DNA from: Bryocella elongata
Lineage (GTDB): Bacteria; Acidobacteriota; Terriglobia; Terriglobales; Acidobacteriaceae
Length of the DNA: 64,000 bases
Assembly (NCBI RefSeq): GCF_900108185.1
Contig: NZ_FNVA01000005.1
Span: 310,001 to 374,000 of the forward strand
Reading direction: 5' to 3'
Part shown: positions 28,059 to 36,735 of the stretch, in pieces
How positions within the stretch are numbered: the first letter of the stretch is position 1
Layout: each line of letters begins with the position of its first letter
Notes under the pieces: generated by a model
Seen by the model: the letters and a program-made list of their open reading frames with translations, nothing else
What the model was told of the DNA's origin: nothing
Database searches by the model: none
Made by a program: the position numbers and the translations under genes

Positions 28059-28805
28059 ATGTCCGATGCGGCCGTTTCCCTTGAAATCACACCCCCCATG
28101 TCGCAGCCCATGCGCGTCATCGACACGTTCGTAGCGCCGTCGAAGACCTTCGAAGACATCCTGAAGAGCGCTAACTGCTGGCTGCCTCTGGTTCTTATGG
28201 CCGTTCTTACCTTTGCGTGGACGGCGACGATCGATAAGACGATCGGCTTTGATACCGTCATGCAGGTTCAGATGGCGAAGAATCCCGAACGTGCCGCACA
28301 GCTGCAGAGCCTGCCCGCTGACCAGCGCGCCGCCCAGATCGAGATGGGGGTGAAGCTCACCCGGACCATCACCTACTGCAGCTTCATCATCGTCATCGTC
28401 TTTATGTTGATCGAGGCTCTGCTCCTGTGGGCGGCCTTCAACTTCGGACTGGGAGCGAAGACGACGTTCCCGCAGGTCTTCGCTGTCGTGTCCTTTGCTG
28501 GATTGCCGCGGGCCCTCACGTGGGTGCTCAGCATGATCCTGATGGCAGCGGGTGTTGGCGGAGACAACTTCGACGTGCAAAATCCCGTAGGCACCAACCT
28601 CGGTTACTACCTCAGCGAAGCACCCAAGTGGATGCAGGCCGGCGGAAAGTTCTTCGACGTTCTGGGCCTCTGGTCACTGGGGTTGCTGATCCTGGGTATG
28701 GCGATTATCTCGAAGAAGAAGGTTTCGTCTTCGGCAATGATCATCGGCGGGATCTGGGTCATTGGCCTGCTGCTCACCGCTGGTATTACCGCAGCCATGA
28801 GCTAG
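28059..28805 (+). CDS. YIP1-family membrane protein
   Basis: The 248-residue protein has a short polar N-terminus, then MRVIDTFVAPSKTFEDILKS, the entry motif of the Yip1/DUF1282 type. Five hydrophobic helices follow, with a TFPQVFAVVSFAGLPRAL stretch in the middle. The start at 28059 has a perfect AAGGAGG ribosome site 8 nt upstream; a longer open frame from 27822 overlaps the DUF1641 gene and is rejected. Bacterial Yip1 proteins have no defined function. A bidirectional terminator follows. Confidence 0.82.
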   Translation: MSDAAVSLEITPPMSQPMRVIDTFVAPSKTFEDILKSANCWLPLVLMAVLTFAWTATIDKTIGFDTVMQVQMAKNPERAAQLQSLPADQRAAQIEMGVKLTRTITYCSFIIVIVFMLIEALLLWAAFNFGLGAKTTFPQVFAVVSFAGLPRALTWVLSMILMAAGVGGDNFDVQNPVGTNLGYYLSEAPKWMQAGGKFFDVLGLWSLGLLILGMAIISKKKVSSSAMIIGGIWVIGLLLTAGITAAMS

Positions 28806-28823
28806 AGAACACGCTGTCAGCCG

Positions 28824-28849
28824 AAGGGCATGGCTTGGGCCATGCCCTT
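28824..28849. terminator. Hairpin terminator between YIP1 and the alpha/beta-hydrolase
   Basis: An 11-bp perfect stem (28824-28834 with 28839-28849, arm AAGGGCATGGC) has a TTGG loop. It sits between convergent genes and is followed on plus by TTCTGCGTCTGTCT, a weak U-rich tail. It could serve both transcripts. Confidence 0.65.
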
Positions 28850-28860
28850 TCTGCGTCTGT

Positions 28861-29691
28861 CTACTTCAGGAACTCCAGCAGCGCCAGGTTCACCTCGGTC
28901 GCGTGCGTCCAGTTCAGGCCGTGCGGTCCGCCCTTCACCACGTGCAGCTTCGATCCCGGAATCAGTGCAGGCACCCGTCCTCCGGTCGCGTCGATCGGCA
29001 GGATCTGGTCCTCGTCGCCGTGGATCACGAGTGTCGGCACCGTGATCTGCTTGAGGTCCTCGCGGAAGTCCTCCAGCCAGGCGTCCACGCAGCTCAGGTA
29101 CGCGATGTAGCTTGACCCGCAGCCGACGTTGAAGCTCGCGTGGATCGCCGCATCGGAGATGTCCGTGCCGCCCACCAGCTTCTTGTTGTAGAAGAGCTTC
29201 AGGAAGCCCTCCAGCTGCGCGAAGCGATCCTTCTCGATCGCCTGCTTGATGCCTTCGAAGACCTCCGGAGGAACGCCCTCGGGATTGTTGCCATCCTTGC
29301 GCAGCGCAGGAGCGATCGAGGCCATGAAGCACACCTTCGTCACGCGGCCCTCGTTGTACTTGCCCATGTAGCGCGCCACCTCGCCACCCCCCATGCTGAA
29401 GCCGACCAGCGCCACGTCCTTCAGGTCCAGGGCTTCGAGCAGATGATAGGTGTCCTTCGCGAGTGTGTCGTAGTCGTAGCCTTCGGAAGGCTGCGAGCTG
29501 CGGCCAAAGCCTCGGCGATCATACGTGATCACGCGGTAGCCGGCAGCCAGCAGCGCCGAGCCCTGCTTCTCCCAGCTCGCGCCCGAGAGCGGCCAGCCGT
29601 GGATGAGCACGATGGGGCGGCCCGTGCCGCGGTCTTCGTAGTAGATCGAGATGTCCGAGGAGTTCTCCTCGCCAACTTTCAGGTAAGGCAT
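28861..29691 (-). CDS. Alpha/beta-hydrolase, non-haem chloroperoxidase-like
   Basis: The 276-residue protein has VLIHGWPLSGASWEKQ (oxyanion hole), YDRRGFGRSSQP, the nucleophile motif GFSMGGGE near residue ~98, an acid at VIHGDEDQILPID and a late histidine in KGGPHGLNWTH. This pattern is typical of cofactor-free haloperoxidase/esterase hydrolases. The natural substrate is unknown; haloperoxidase activity in this family is often a side activity. ATG 29691 with AAGGAG upstream is preferred over an N-terminal extension to 29772. No signal peptide, so cytoplasmic. Confidence 0.87.
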   Translation of the reverse strand: MPYLKVGEENSSDISIYYEDRGTGRPIVLIHGWPLSGASWEKQGSALLAAGYRVITYDRRGFGRSSQPSEGYDYDTLAKDTYHLLEALDLKDVALVGFSMGGGEVARYMGKYNEGRVTKVCFMASIAPALRKDGNNPEGVPPEVFEGIKQAIEKDRFAQLEGFLKLFYNKKLVGGTDISDAAIHASFNVGCGSSYIAYLSCVDAWLEDFREDLKQITVPTLVIHGDEDQILPIDATGGRVPALIPGSKLHVVKGGPHGLNWTHATEVNLALLEFLK

Positions 29692-29765
29692 GTTCTGGTT
29701 CTCCTTAAGCTGTTGGACGCATTCCTGGCAGGGCGTGGCATCACGTTTTGGTGAATCCCTCTGGC

Positions 29766-29794
29766 AAAACAAAAGCCCCAGCCGAAGCCGGGGC
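29766..29794 (-). terminator. Intrinsic terminator of the acpP-fabF transcript
   Basis: On the minus strand GCCCCGGC and GCTGGGGC pair (one G-U wobble) around a TTCG tetraloop at 29775-29794. The stem is followed by TTTTGTTTTG (29766-29774 side). This is a classic terminator just after the fabF stop. Confidence 0.85.
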
Positions 29795-29822
29795 CCTTTC
29801 GAGCTTCCTGGATCCGCTGAGC

Positions 29823-31076
29823 CTACTCAGTCCAGCGTTTGAAGATCAGCGAGCCGTTTGTTCCACCGAATCCAAAGCTGTTGGAGAGCGCGTAGTTAAT
29901 CTTCGCCTCCTGCGGCTTGTTGGGGACGTAGTTCAGGCGGCAGGCCGGATCCACATTCTCGAGGTTGATCGTCGGGGGGACGATCTGGTTGATGAGTGCC
30001 ATCACCGTGATGCCCGCCTCCAGTCCGCCGGCGCCACCCAGGAGGTGACCCGTCATGGACTTGGTCGAGCTGACCAGCAGCTTGTGGCTGGTGGCATGCT
30101 CGCCGAAGGTGTTCTCGATGCCCTGGGACTCCAGTGCATCGCCCAGAGGTGTGGACGTCGCGTGGGCGTTCACATAGCCGATCTCTTCCGGCCGGATCCC
30201 AGCGCACTTGATGGCCGCCATCATGGCGCGACGGCAACCGTCGCCCTCGGGGGCCATGCCGGTCATGTGGAAGGCGTCCGCGCTCATACCGTAGCCGACG
30301 ATCTCGGCCAGGATGTTCGCTCCGCGCGCCCTGGCAAACTCCAGCTCCTCAAGGATGAGGATGCCTGCGCCTTCGCCCACCACAAAGCCGTCGCGGTCCT
30401 TGTCGAAGGGCCGGCAGGCGTGGGTCGGATCGTCGTTGCGGGTGGAGAGAGCCTTCATCGCGGCGAATCCGCCCACCGAAAGCGGTGTGATCGCAGCTTC
30501 GGCGCCACCGGCAATCATGGCGTCGGCATCGCCGCGCTGGATGATCCGGAAGGCGTCGCCGATGGAGTGAGCTGACGAGGTGCAGGCCGTTGCCGTCGCT
30601 TCGTTCGGTCCCTTGGCGCCGTAGCGGATGGACACATGTCCGGCGGCAAGGTTCACGATCGATGCAGGGATAAAGAACGGCGAGATACGACGCGGGCCGT
30701 GGTTCATCAACTGCGTGTGTTCGCGCTCGATGATGTCGAAGCCGCCGATACCCGAGCCGATGTGAACACCCACCTGCTCCGAGTTCTCGTCGGTAACCTT
30801 GAGTCCCGAGTGCTCCATGGCCTCATGGGCGGCAGCGAGAGCAAAGTGGATGAAGCGGCCCATCTTCCGGGCCTCCTTCTTGTCCACGAACTGGTGCGGA
30901 TCGAAATCCTTCACCTCAGCAGCAAAACGAACGGAGTGGCCGGCGAGATCATACTGCGTGATCTCAGCCATGCCACTCTTGCCAGCAAGCACCGACTCCC
31001 AAACGTGGTCTTTGGTGTTACCCACGCCGCAGAGCAGGCCCATGCCGGTCACGACGACGCGACGCTGTTGCAACAT
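29823..31076 (-). CDS. fabF: Beta-ketoacyl-[acyl-carrier-protein] synthase II
   Basis: The 417-residue protein has the condensing-enzyme triad: Cys165 in ATACTSSAHS, His305 in NAHATSTPLGD and His344 in MTGHLLGGAG. The C-terminal SFGFGGTNGSLIF is the standard glycine-rich end. FabF condenses malonyl-ACP with acyl-ACP in fatty-acid elongation and is needed for C16:1 to C18:1 in many bacteria. It lies 38 nt downstream of acpP on the same strand, the usual acpP-fabF pair. The length matches the family. Confidence 0.96.
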   Translation of the reverse strand: MLQQRRVVVTGMGLLCGVGNTKDHVWESVLAGKSGMAEITQYDLAGHSVRFAAEVKDFDPHQFVDKKEARKMGRFIHFALAAAHEAMEHSGLKVTDENSEQVGVHIGSGIGGFDIIEREHTQLMNHGPRRISPFFIPASIVNLAAGHVSIRYGAKGPNEATATACTSSAHSIGDAFRIIQRGDADAMIAGGAEAAITPLSVGGFAAMKALSTRNDDPTHACRPFDKDRDGFVVGEGAGILILEELEFARARGANILAEIVGYGMSADAFHMTGMAPEGDGCRRAMMAAIKCAGIRPEEIGYVNAHATSTPLGDALESQGIENTFGEHATSHKLLVSSTKSMTGHLLGGAGGLEAGITVMALINQIVPPTINLENVDPACRLNYVPNKPQEAKINYALSNSFGFGGTNGSLIFKRWTE

Positions 31077-31114
31077 CTTGCTTTCAGAACCTCAATTTCA
31101 AATTCGTGGAAAGA

Positions 31115-31351
31115 CTACTTCTTGGTCTTCTCGATGTAGTCGACGGCGTCCTTGACAGTCTTGATCTTCTCGGCGTCTTCGTCGGGAATCTGAATGTCGA
31201 ACGCTTCCTCAAACTGCATGACGAGCTCAACGACATCGAGCGAGTCAGCGCCGAGATCTTCCTGAAAGCTCGCGCCCGGCGTCACTTCCGCCTCGTCCAC
31301 CTGAAGCTGCTCGACAATAATCTGTTTTACCTTCTCGTCTACTGCTGCCAT
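31115..31351 (-). CDS. acpP: Acyl carrier protein
   Basis: The 78-residue acidic helical protein has the phosphopantetheine site [13 protein letters not shown] with Ser37. It carries growing acyl chains for FabF and the rest of type II fatty-acid synthesis. AGGAGA lies 8 nt before the ATG. A promoter-like pair sits upstream at 31436-31464. It is the first gene of the acpP-fabF unit. Confidence 0.97.
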   Translation of the reverse strand: MAAVDEKVKQIIVEQLQVDEAEVTPGASFQEDLGADSLDVVELVMQFEEAFDIQIPDEDAEKIKTVKDAVDYIEKTKK

Positions 31352-31435
31352 CTTGCAAATCTCCTAATCAGGTTCCGTGTGGGAGTGGGATACGGGCCCT
31401 CTGGCCGCAGAGCCATCTGGAAGCCTCAAGGAAAG

Positions 31436-31464
31436 AGCATATAGACGTGGTCTGCGGGTGTAAA
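31436..31464 (-). promoter_or_regulatory. Sigma-70-type promoter candidate for acpP-fabF
   Basis: On the minus strand TTTACA (31464-31459, 5 of 6 to consensus) is separated by exactly 17 nt from TATGCT (31441-31436, 4 of 6). It is about 85 nt upstream of the acpP ATG, a plausible leader length. No start-site data can be inferred from sequence alone. Confidence 0.5.
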
Positions 31465-31591
31465 GCAAACCGAACCCCCGTTCCGCCCACCGCAGGAGGA
31501 AATTGTTCCGGCCGAACCGATTTCCGGTAGCATGGGTTTCGACCCGGTACCTGAGGCGTGGCCGAATAAGGCCGGGCGGCGGAGCAACACC

Positions 31592-31819
31592 TTGACGCAC
31601 AAGACCTGTATGCATTGCGGTTCCAATGCAATGCGCCGCATTAATCGAAAAGGGTTTCTCGAAGAGACACTGCTCCCCAAGCTTGGCCTCTTTCCGTGGG
31701 AGTGCGCCATGTGCCGGCGCAAGACCTTCCTGCGGAATAACGGCCACTCCGAACTCCGGCGCAAAGCCCACGACCGCCGCGATCAGGAACACACCGAAAG
31801 CCAGTCGCCCGCCGACTGA
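31592..31819 (+). CDS. Small zinc-ribbon protein, unknown function
   Basis: The product is about 75 residues from the TTG at 31592 (GGAG 7 nt upstream). An ATG at 31532 would add 20 residues without a good ribosome site. Two CxxC knuckles, CMHC (Cys6, Cys9) and CAMC (Cys38, Cys41), are 28 residues apart and fit a one-zinc ribbon. The rest is basic and polar (RRINRKGF, CRRKTFLRNNG), so nucleic-acid or protein binding is possible. The tail after residue ~48 looks disordered. No family was recognised. It is divergent from acpP and convergent with rmuC. Confidence 0.6.
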   Translation: MTHKTCMHCGSNAMRRINRKGFLEETLLPKLGLFPWECAMCRRKTFLRNNGHSELRRKAHDRRDQEHTESQSPAD

Positions 31820-31880
31820 CATCTCCGACTTGTGTGATCGTTGGACGACACACGCGGTGAAATGTAACTGAGGAGCTTTG

Positions 31881-33395
31881 CTACTCCTCCTCGTTCGCCG
31901 CCAGCATCGGCAATAGTCCGTCGAAGTTCCCCTGAGCCGCAGCGGGCAACGCGTCTGCGCCTCCAGACGCACTCTCAGAGCTCACATCCCGCAGCGTGCG
32001 GTTGATGGCGCGCGTCCTCACGCCGAGCTTCTGGATCGTGTTCTGCACCGTCCCCACCTGCTTCTCCATGGAATCCATCAGGCCCTCGAAGTTCTTGAAC
32101 TCCTTCTGCGCGGTCGCCAGCACATTCCACACCTCGTTCCCCTTCTTCTGCAGGTTGAGGATGCGGAAGCCCAGCTGGAAGCTCGTCAGCAGGGCATAGA
32201 GGTTCGAGGGGCCGGCCACCATCACGCGGCATTGCTGATGCAACTCGGCCTGCAGGCCGTCGCGGCGTAACACCTCCGCGTAGAGGCCCTCGGTGGGCAG
32301 GAACATGATCGCGTAGGGCGTTGTCACCGGCTCGTTGATGTACTTCGAACAGATCCGCTTGCCCTCGGTCCGGATCGCGTTGTCGAACGCTTTGCGGGCC
32401 TGCTCGATCTCCGCCTGCTCGCCGTGTTCGTAGGCCGTCTCCAGCCGCTCCCAGTCCTCGCGCGGAAACTTCGCATCGATCGGCAGCAGCACGTCTGCTC
32501 CCGTTGAGCCCGGAAACTTCACCGCATACTCGACTACCTCCAGCGAGTTCGCCTTCACCCGCGCATTCTCCAGGAACTGTCCCGGCGCGAGCACCTGCTC
32601 CAGCAGCTTACCCAGTTGCACCTCGGCAAAGCCGCCGCGCGACTTCACGTTGGAGAAGATGCGGTTCAGGTCGTTCACTCCAGCCGAGAGAGTGTTCATC
32701 TCTCCGAGGCCGGTGTGCACCTTGGCGAGTTGGTCTGTCACCTCACCGAAGCTCGAGGTGAGCCGGTCGTGCAGGGTCTTCTGCAGCTTCTCGTCAACCG
32801 TATTGCGCATCTCCTCCAGCTTGGCTGTGTTGTCCGCGTTCAGCTTGTCCAGCCGCTGCTGTACGGTCTCGCGCAGCTTCTCCTGCTCGCCGGCCTGCCG
32901 CGTGCTCAACGCTTCAAGACTCTGCTGCAGCGCCTCGCGCCCGCTGGTCTGCGACTGTGCCTGGTCGGCGGCAAACGCATTCATGCGCTGCGTCAGCGTG
33001 TTCAGTTGAGCCTCGACGGCCTGTCGCAGCGCCTCGCTGCCTGTCTTGTTATCGCCACGGAAGGTTTCCAGGCCGCTGGCCAGCGTTTTGCCGAGCGTGT
33101 TCACAGTGCCCAGAAGCTCTTCACGCAACTCCCGGGAAGATTTGTCTGCGGCCACTCTGGCTCGTTCTGCGGCTCCTGAAGCCTCCTGCCGCGTCTGCGC
33201 CAGCTCCTCGCGCAACGCACGCTCGGTGCCTCCAGCCTGCGTCTCCAGGCGCGTCAGCCGAGAGGGCAGATCGGCGGCCAGCAACGACTCCAACCGCGGA
33301 TCGGCGACGTTCGCGGCCGGTTTGCGTGAGGCAATCCAGAGCACAATCAGGGCAACAAGGGTGACGATCTGGAGAGCAATCAGAATGGGCAGCAT
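31881..33395 (-). CDS. rmuC: DNA recombination protein RmuC family
   Basis: The 504-residue protein has an N-terminal membrane anchor (residues 2-23). A long coiled-coil region follows (about 40-230), rich in Glu/Gln/Ala/Arg. The RmuC nuclease-like core contains SRGGFAEVQLGKLLEQVL, LPIDAKFPREDWERL, GKRICSKYINEP and AIMFLPTEGLYAEVL. RmuC limits inversions between short inverted repeats in E. coli, which is notable because this chromosome carries many short inverted repeats. The DAKFP segment matches the predicted PD-(D/E)xK-like active site. Length is normal. Confidence 0.92.
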   Translation of the reverse strand: MLPILIALQIVTLVALIVLWIASRKPAANVADPRLESLLAADLPSRLTRLETQAGGTERALREELAQTRQEASGAAERARVAADKSSRELREELLGTVNTLGKTLASGLETFRGDNKTGSEALRQAVEAQLNTLTQRMNAFAADQAQSQTSGREALQQSLEALSTRQAGEQEKLRETVQQRLDKLNADNTAKLEEMRNTVDEKLQKTLHDRLTSSFGEVTDQLAKVHTGLGEMNTLSAGVNDLNRIFSNVKSRGGFAEVQLGKLLEQVLAPGQFLENARVKANSLEVVEYAVKFPGSTGADVLLPIDAKFPREDWERLETAYEHGEQAEIEQARKAFDNAIRTEGKRICSKYINEPVTTPYAIMFLPTEGLYAEVLRRDGLQAELHQQCRVMVAGPSNLYALLTSFQLGFRILNLQKKGNEVWNVLATAQKEFKNFEGLMDSMEKQVGTVQNTIQKLGVRTRAINRTLRDVSSESASGGADALPAAAQGNFDGLLPMLAANEEE

Positions 33396-33638
33396 TTCGG
33401 TTTTCCTTCGCTAACAGCCTGGATCGGAGAATAGCACCGGGAATTGCGGAATCGCTTTGGGTCTCGGCGTCTCGGCTTCTACTTGTCAGGCATCGATCGC
33501 GACGCTACTCTTGGCAGACATTTCCTCTTCGGATTCGTGGCGTGCTGGAACTCCATCCCGGGTCGGCTCACTCACGTCCAGTAGAGGTGATTTCGGTTTG
33601 GGGGGCGGCGGGTTCGGTCCTTCCCCGCGGAGTTTGCC
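33396..33638. other. Intergenic region between rmuC and the DUF3857 gene
   Basis: These 243 bases separate divergent genes and should hold two promoters. A minus-strand open frame (33486-33749, 87 codons, Pro/Ser/Glu-rich with a PPPPKPK run) overlaps the start of the DUF3857 gene antisense. It has no recognisable family, so I do not call it as a gene. No clear promoter could be fixed. Confidence 0.35.
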
Positions 33639-35687
33639 GTGACCAGAATTGCCCTGAATCGATTTGCTCTGTGCCACCGTGCCGTGAGAAGTGTCCTTCT
33701 CCAGAGCCTCGTGGGTCTGCTGCATGCGATCTTCGCTCCATACGCTCACGCCTCTTCTCCGGCATGGACAGCGCCCACCCCAGACGAGCTAAAGATGACG
33801 GCCGAGCCGAAGGCTCCCGGCGCACCTTCCGTCATGCTCTCGTACGACGAGGTGGACGACGCCAGTTCGGCCGAAGTCACCATCCATGTCCGGATCAAGA
33901 TCCTCACGGAAGCCGGACTCCGTTCCGGCACCATCGAGCTGCCGCCCCGCATCTTCGACTACGACGTTGATGGCGAGCACATCGTCGCCCGCACCATCCA
34001 CGCCGATGGAACCATTATTCCGTTCAATGGGAAGCCGCATCATGGTCAGCAGTCTGAAAACAGCGACGCCGACAAGACATTTATCTCGATGCCTTCGGTT
34101 GAGGTTGGCAGCATCCTCGAATACATCTGTCACTTCGACAGCCAGAACCGCATCTATCAGCAACTCGCGCGCTATTACGCTCCGATCTGGCGCGTGCAGC
34201 GCACCTTCTTTGTGAAACAGGAACACTTTCTGCTCAAGTTCGCGAGCCGCGAGAACTCCGCCGGAGCGCGCTGGGTATCCCATCTCCCTCCCGGTGCCGA
34301 TCTCGTCCGCGACAAGCAGACCGTGCGGCTCGATCTCGCCGACGTGCCCGCCTACCAGACCGAGCCCTTCATGCCTCCGGCCGATGCTGTCGTCTATCGT
34401 GTCCGCTTCTTCTACTTTGCGGGCGACCCTGCGAGCTTCTGGGCGTTAACCGGTACCTCTACCCGCGATGACTGGAACCATGAGCTCATCGCGGGCAAAG
34501 ACCTTCAGGCAGCCGTCCACGGGCTCCTTCACGAGGGAGATACGGAAGATCAGAAGCTGCGCCGCCTCTACGCAGCCGTCATGACGCTGGAGAACACCGA
34601 CTTTACCCGGGAGCGTTCCGCGCGGGAGGACAAGAAGAGCGGCATCCGAACCACAGGTCTCATCGACGACGTCTGGATCGGCCGCCGGGGCACCAGCTAT
34701 GCCATTGCCATGCTGTTCATCGCAATGGCTCGCGTCGCGGGCTTCGATGCATTTCCGATGGTCGTCGCGTCTCGCAACCGTACCCGCTTCGACGAGCAGG
34801 TCCTCACCTGGAGCCAGCTCGATTCCACTCTTGCTGTCGTGAGTTACAAGGGCAAGCTCTTCTTCCTCGATCCCGGGATGCCTGCCTGCCCCTACGGTGT
34901 TCTCGCGCCGTGGCATCTGCAGGCCGCCGGATTTGCCGCCTCGACCGACCGCATGTCGCTCATCACCAGTCCGGCCTTCAGTCCCGCTAACTATCGCCGG
35001 GAGCGTGCCGCAAACCTCTTGCTTGCGCCCGATGGATCTGTGACTGGCACTGTGACTGAGGCTTGGGTCGGAGGTGGCGGCATCGCATTACGCCTCGTCG
35101 CCCGCGCCACAGATGCGACCGCAATGGAGAAGGGACTAGAGGAATCGCTGCGGAGCGACCTTCCTTCAGCCTTCCAGGTGAAGCTCACCAAGCTGGAGGG
35201 TGTGGAGGATGGAGAAGCCCCTTTGATCGCCAGTTTTGAGGTGTCAGGCAAGCTAGGAACCGTGACTCCACGGCGGCTCCTTCTGCCTGCGCAGCTATTT
35301 CAAACGAACGAGACAAATCCCTTCACCGAAGCCGAGCGCAAATTACCGATCAGCTTTCCCGAAATCGTCCGCAGCCACGATCAAGTGAAGATTCGGATGC
35401 CCGCTGGCCTAAAGATCGACTTCACGCCCGATGGGCACACGCTGAACGTTCGCACCTCGCTGGACTACGCCTCGGAGATCAAGAAGGGGCATCTGGCCGG
35501 CACACCCGGCTCCGATCCGAACGTCCTTCTTCTAGACCGTGTATTTGCGGTAAGCACGATGGACTTTCCCATCGACGACTATCCGACGCTTCGGAAGTAC
35601 TTTGGCGACATCGCGACCGCCGATCAGGAGCAGATCGTTCTGAGTCGCGCCACTGCCGAGGTTTCTGGCGCCAGCGCGGCCCACTAG
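33639..35687 (+). CDS. Exported DUF3857/transglutaminase-like protein
   Basis: The 682-residue protein starts at GTG 33639 (GGAG 6 nt upstream) with a long signal region ending APYAHA. The DUF3857 domain covers about residues 60-260: VTIHVRIKILTEAGL, IFDYDVDGEHIVARTIHADG and SMPSVEVGSILEY. A transglutaminase-like core follows about residues 300-440. It contains GLIDDVWIGRRGTSYAIAMLF, but the usual catalytic cysteine of the G.C.d pattern appears to be Thr/Ser here, so it may be inactive as a peptidase/transglutaminase. This family is common in Acidobacteriota and Bacteroidota; its role is unknown. Confidence 0.85.
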   Translation: MTRIALNRFALCHRAVRSVLLQSLVGLLHAIFAPYAHASSPAWTAPTPDELKMTAEPKAPGAPSVMLSYDEVDDASSAEVTIHVRIKILTEAGLRSGTIELPPRIFDYDVDGEHIVARTIHADGTIIPFNGKPHHGQQSENSDADKTFISMPSVEVGSILEYICHFDSQNRIYQQLARYYAPIWRVQRTFFVKQEHFLLKFASRENSAGARWVSHLPPGADLVRDKQTVRLDLADVPAYQTEPFMPPADAVVYRVRFFYFAGDPASFWALTGTSTRDDWNHELIAGKDLQAAVHGLLHEGDTEDQKLRRLYAAVMTLENTDFTRERSAREDKKSGIRTTGLIDDVWIGRRGTSYAIAMLFIAMARVAGFDAFPMVVASRNRTRFDEQVLTWSQLDSTLAVVSYKGKLFFLDPGMPACPYGVLAPWHLQAAGFAASTDRMSLITSPAFSPANYRRERAANLLLAPDGSVTGTVTEAWVGGGGIALRLVARATDATAMEKGLEESLRSDLPSAFQVKLTKLEGVEDGEAPLIASFEVSGKLGTVTPRRLLLPAQLFQTNETNPFTEAERKLPISFPEIVRSHDQVKIRMPAGLKIDFTPDGHTLNVRTSLDYASEIKKGHLAGTPGSDPNVLLLDRVFAVSTMDFPIDDYPTLRKYFGDIATADQEQIVLSRATAEVSGASAAH

Positions 35688-35765
35688 CGAGTGCAATTTC
35701 CGCACGCTGTGTTCAAATATTCAGTGAGAGCACGCTTGCTCGCAAAGGACCGGCAATTGCGTCAG

Positions 35766-36434
35766 ATGGGTATGAATCGTGCATTGGCTTTGGCTGTAGC
35801 GTTGGCAACCGGCTGCGGAATCGCAGCTGCGCAGACCTCTGTACCTCCCAACGAGGTTGCGCCCTACAAGGACACCTCGATGCTCAAGCCGCCGGCCGGG
35901 GCAAAGGTCGCTGTCATCGAGTGGGAAGACCTCGAATGCCCGGCCTGCGCGCACGCCTTTCCCATCGTGCATGAGGCTGTCGCCAAGTACCACATCCCCC
36001 TGGTGCGCCATGACTTCCTCATTCCCGGCCACACCTGGAGCCGCACCGCCGCCATCTATGCACGCTGGATGGAAGACACCATCGGCTTCGACTACGCGAC
36101 CGACTACCGCCGCCAGGTCTTTGCCTCGCAGTTCCGCATCGCCAGCCCGGACGACCTGAAGCAGTTCACCGAGGCGTACCTCAAGAACCACGGCGGCAAG
36201 TCGCTGCCCTTCGTCGTCGACCCGAGCGGCAGATTCACCCGCGAGGTCGAGGCTGACGCTGCCCTCGGCGACAAGCTTGGCCTGCGTGAGACCCCGACCA
36301 TCCTCGTGGTCACCAACCGCCACTGGATCCAGGTGAAGGACGTGATGCAGCTTTACACCGCCATCGACCAGGCCCAGGCCGAAGCCGCGCGTGAAGGAGG
36401 AGCTCCAGCAGCGCATAGGAACGCAGCGCGGTAG
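35766..36434 (+). CDS. Exported DsbA-like thioredoxin-fold protein
   Basis: From the ATG at 35766 the protein is 222 residues with a signal sequence ending near GIAAAQ (a Cys at 17 could be lipidated, but the lipobox is poor). The thioredoxin fold has the active-site pair CPAC (Cys58, Cys61) in EDLECPACAHAFP, and a cis-Pro region LRETPTILV near residue ~178. It should catalyse thiol-disulfide exchange in the cell envelope. The upstream in-frame extension to 35691 has no ribosome site and would bury the signal peptide. An intrinsic terminator follows. Confidence 0.85.
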   Translation: MGMNRALALAVALATGCGIAAAQTSVPPNEVAPYKDTSMLKPPAGAKVAVIEWEDLECPACAHAFPIVHEAVAKYHIPLVRHDFLIPGHTWSRTAAIYARWMEDTIGFDYATDYRRQVFASQFRIASPDDLKQFTEAYLKNHGGKSLPFVVDPSGRFTREVEADAALGDKLGLRETPTILVVTNRHWIQVKDVMQLYTAIDQAQAEAAREGGAPAAHRNAAR

Positions 36435-36735
36435 GGAGACCGAGAATTTACGACCTGAAGGCCCGCGCGTCGGGCCTTCTTCATTGCTCAGAGCACAATG
36501 TTGTTGCGACTTCTGCTTACCCGCTTTTCTTCTGACCGTATCCGCGGTGGTGGCGGTTCGACAAACAGTCATTGGCTTCCATTGGGAGTATCCGGGGATA
36601 CTGATCAAGCACAGCTCGGTGCTCAAGGTGAGAGCTTGCGACAAGGTCGACATTCTCAAGTGGGCTGACCCGCGGTGCCATGTCGCAACGCATCGCTAGT
36701 CCGGTGCCACTTTCATCCGCGCCCGTCTAAGAAAA
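36435..36735. other. 301-base region without a convincing gene
   Basis: The region starts with the terminator of the thioredoxin-fold gene (36457-36485). After it, two short open frames overlap. One starts at ATG 36498 (57 codons). The other frame, closed at 36699, encodes a hydrophobic start then HWEYPGILIKHSSVLKVRACDK but has no usable start of its own. A frameshift between them would give a signal-like small protein, so this may be a decayed gene, but evidence is thin. Confidence 0.35.
36457..36485 (+). terminator. Intrinsic terminator after the thioredoxin-fold gene
   Basis: A 9-bp perfect stem (GAAGGCCCG at 36457-36465 with 36471-36479) has a 5-nt loop and is followed by TTCATT. It lies 22 nt after the stop codon and should end this transcript. 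Confidence 0.75.

Noticed and set aside
31364-31972. 202-codon minus-strand open frame opposite the small zinc-ribbon gene
   Set aside because: It runs through the acpP promoter region and the end of rmuC; no family, and the plus-strand gene has two zinc knuckles.
33486-33749. 87-codon Pro/Ser-rich minus-strand open frame between rmuC and the DUF3857 gene
   Set aside because: It overlaps the start of the DUF3857 gene antisense, has low complexity and no family.
36391-36699. Open frame downstream of the thioredoxin-fold gene, 102 codons
   Set aside because: Its first half overlaps the end of that gene and its terminator in another frame; the second half lacks its own start. Kept only as a possible decayed gene.
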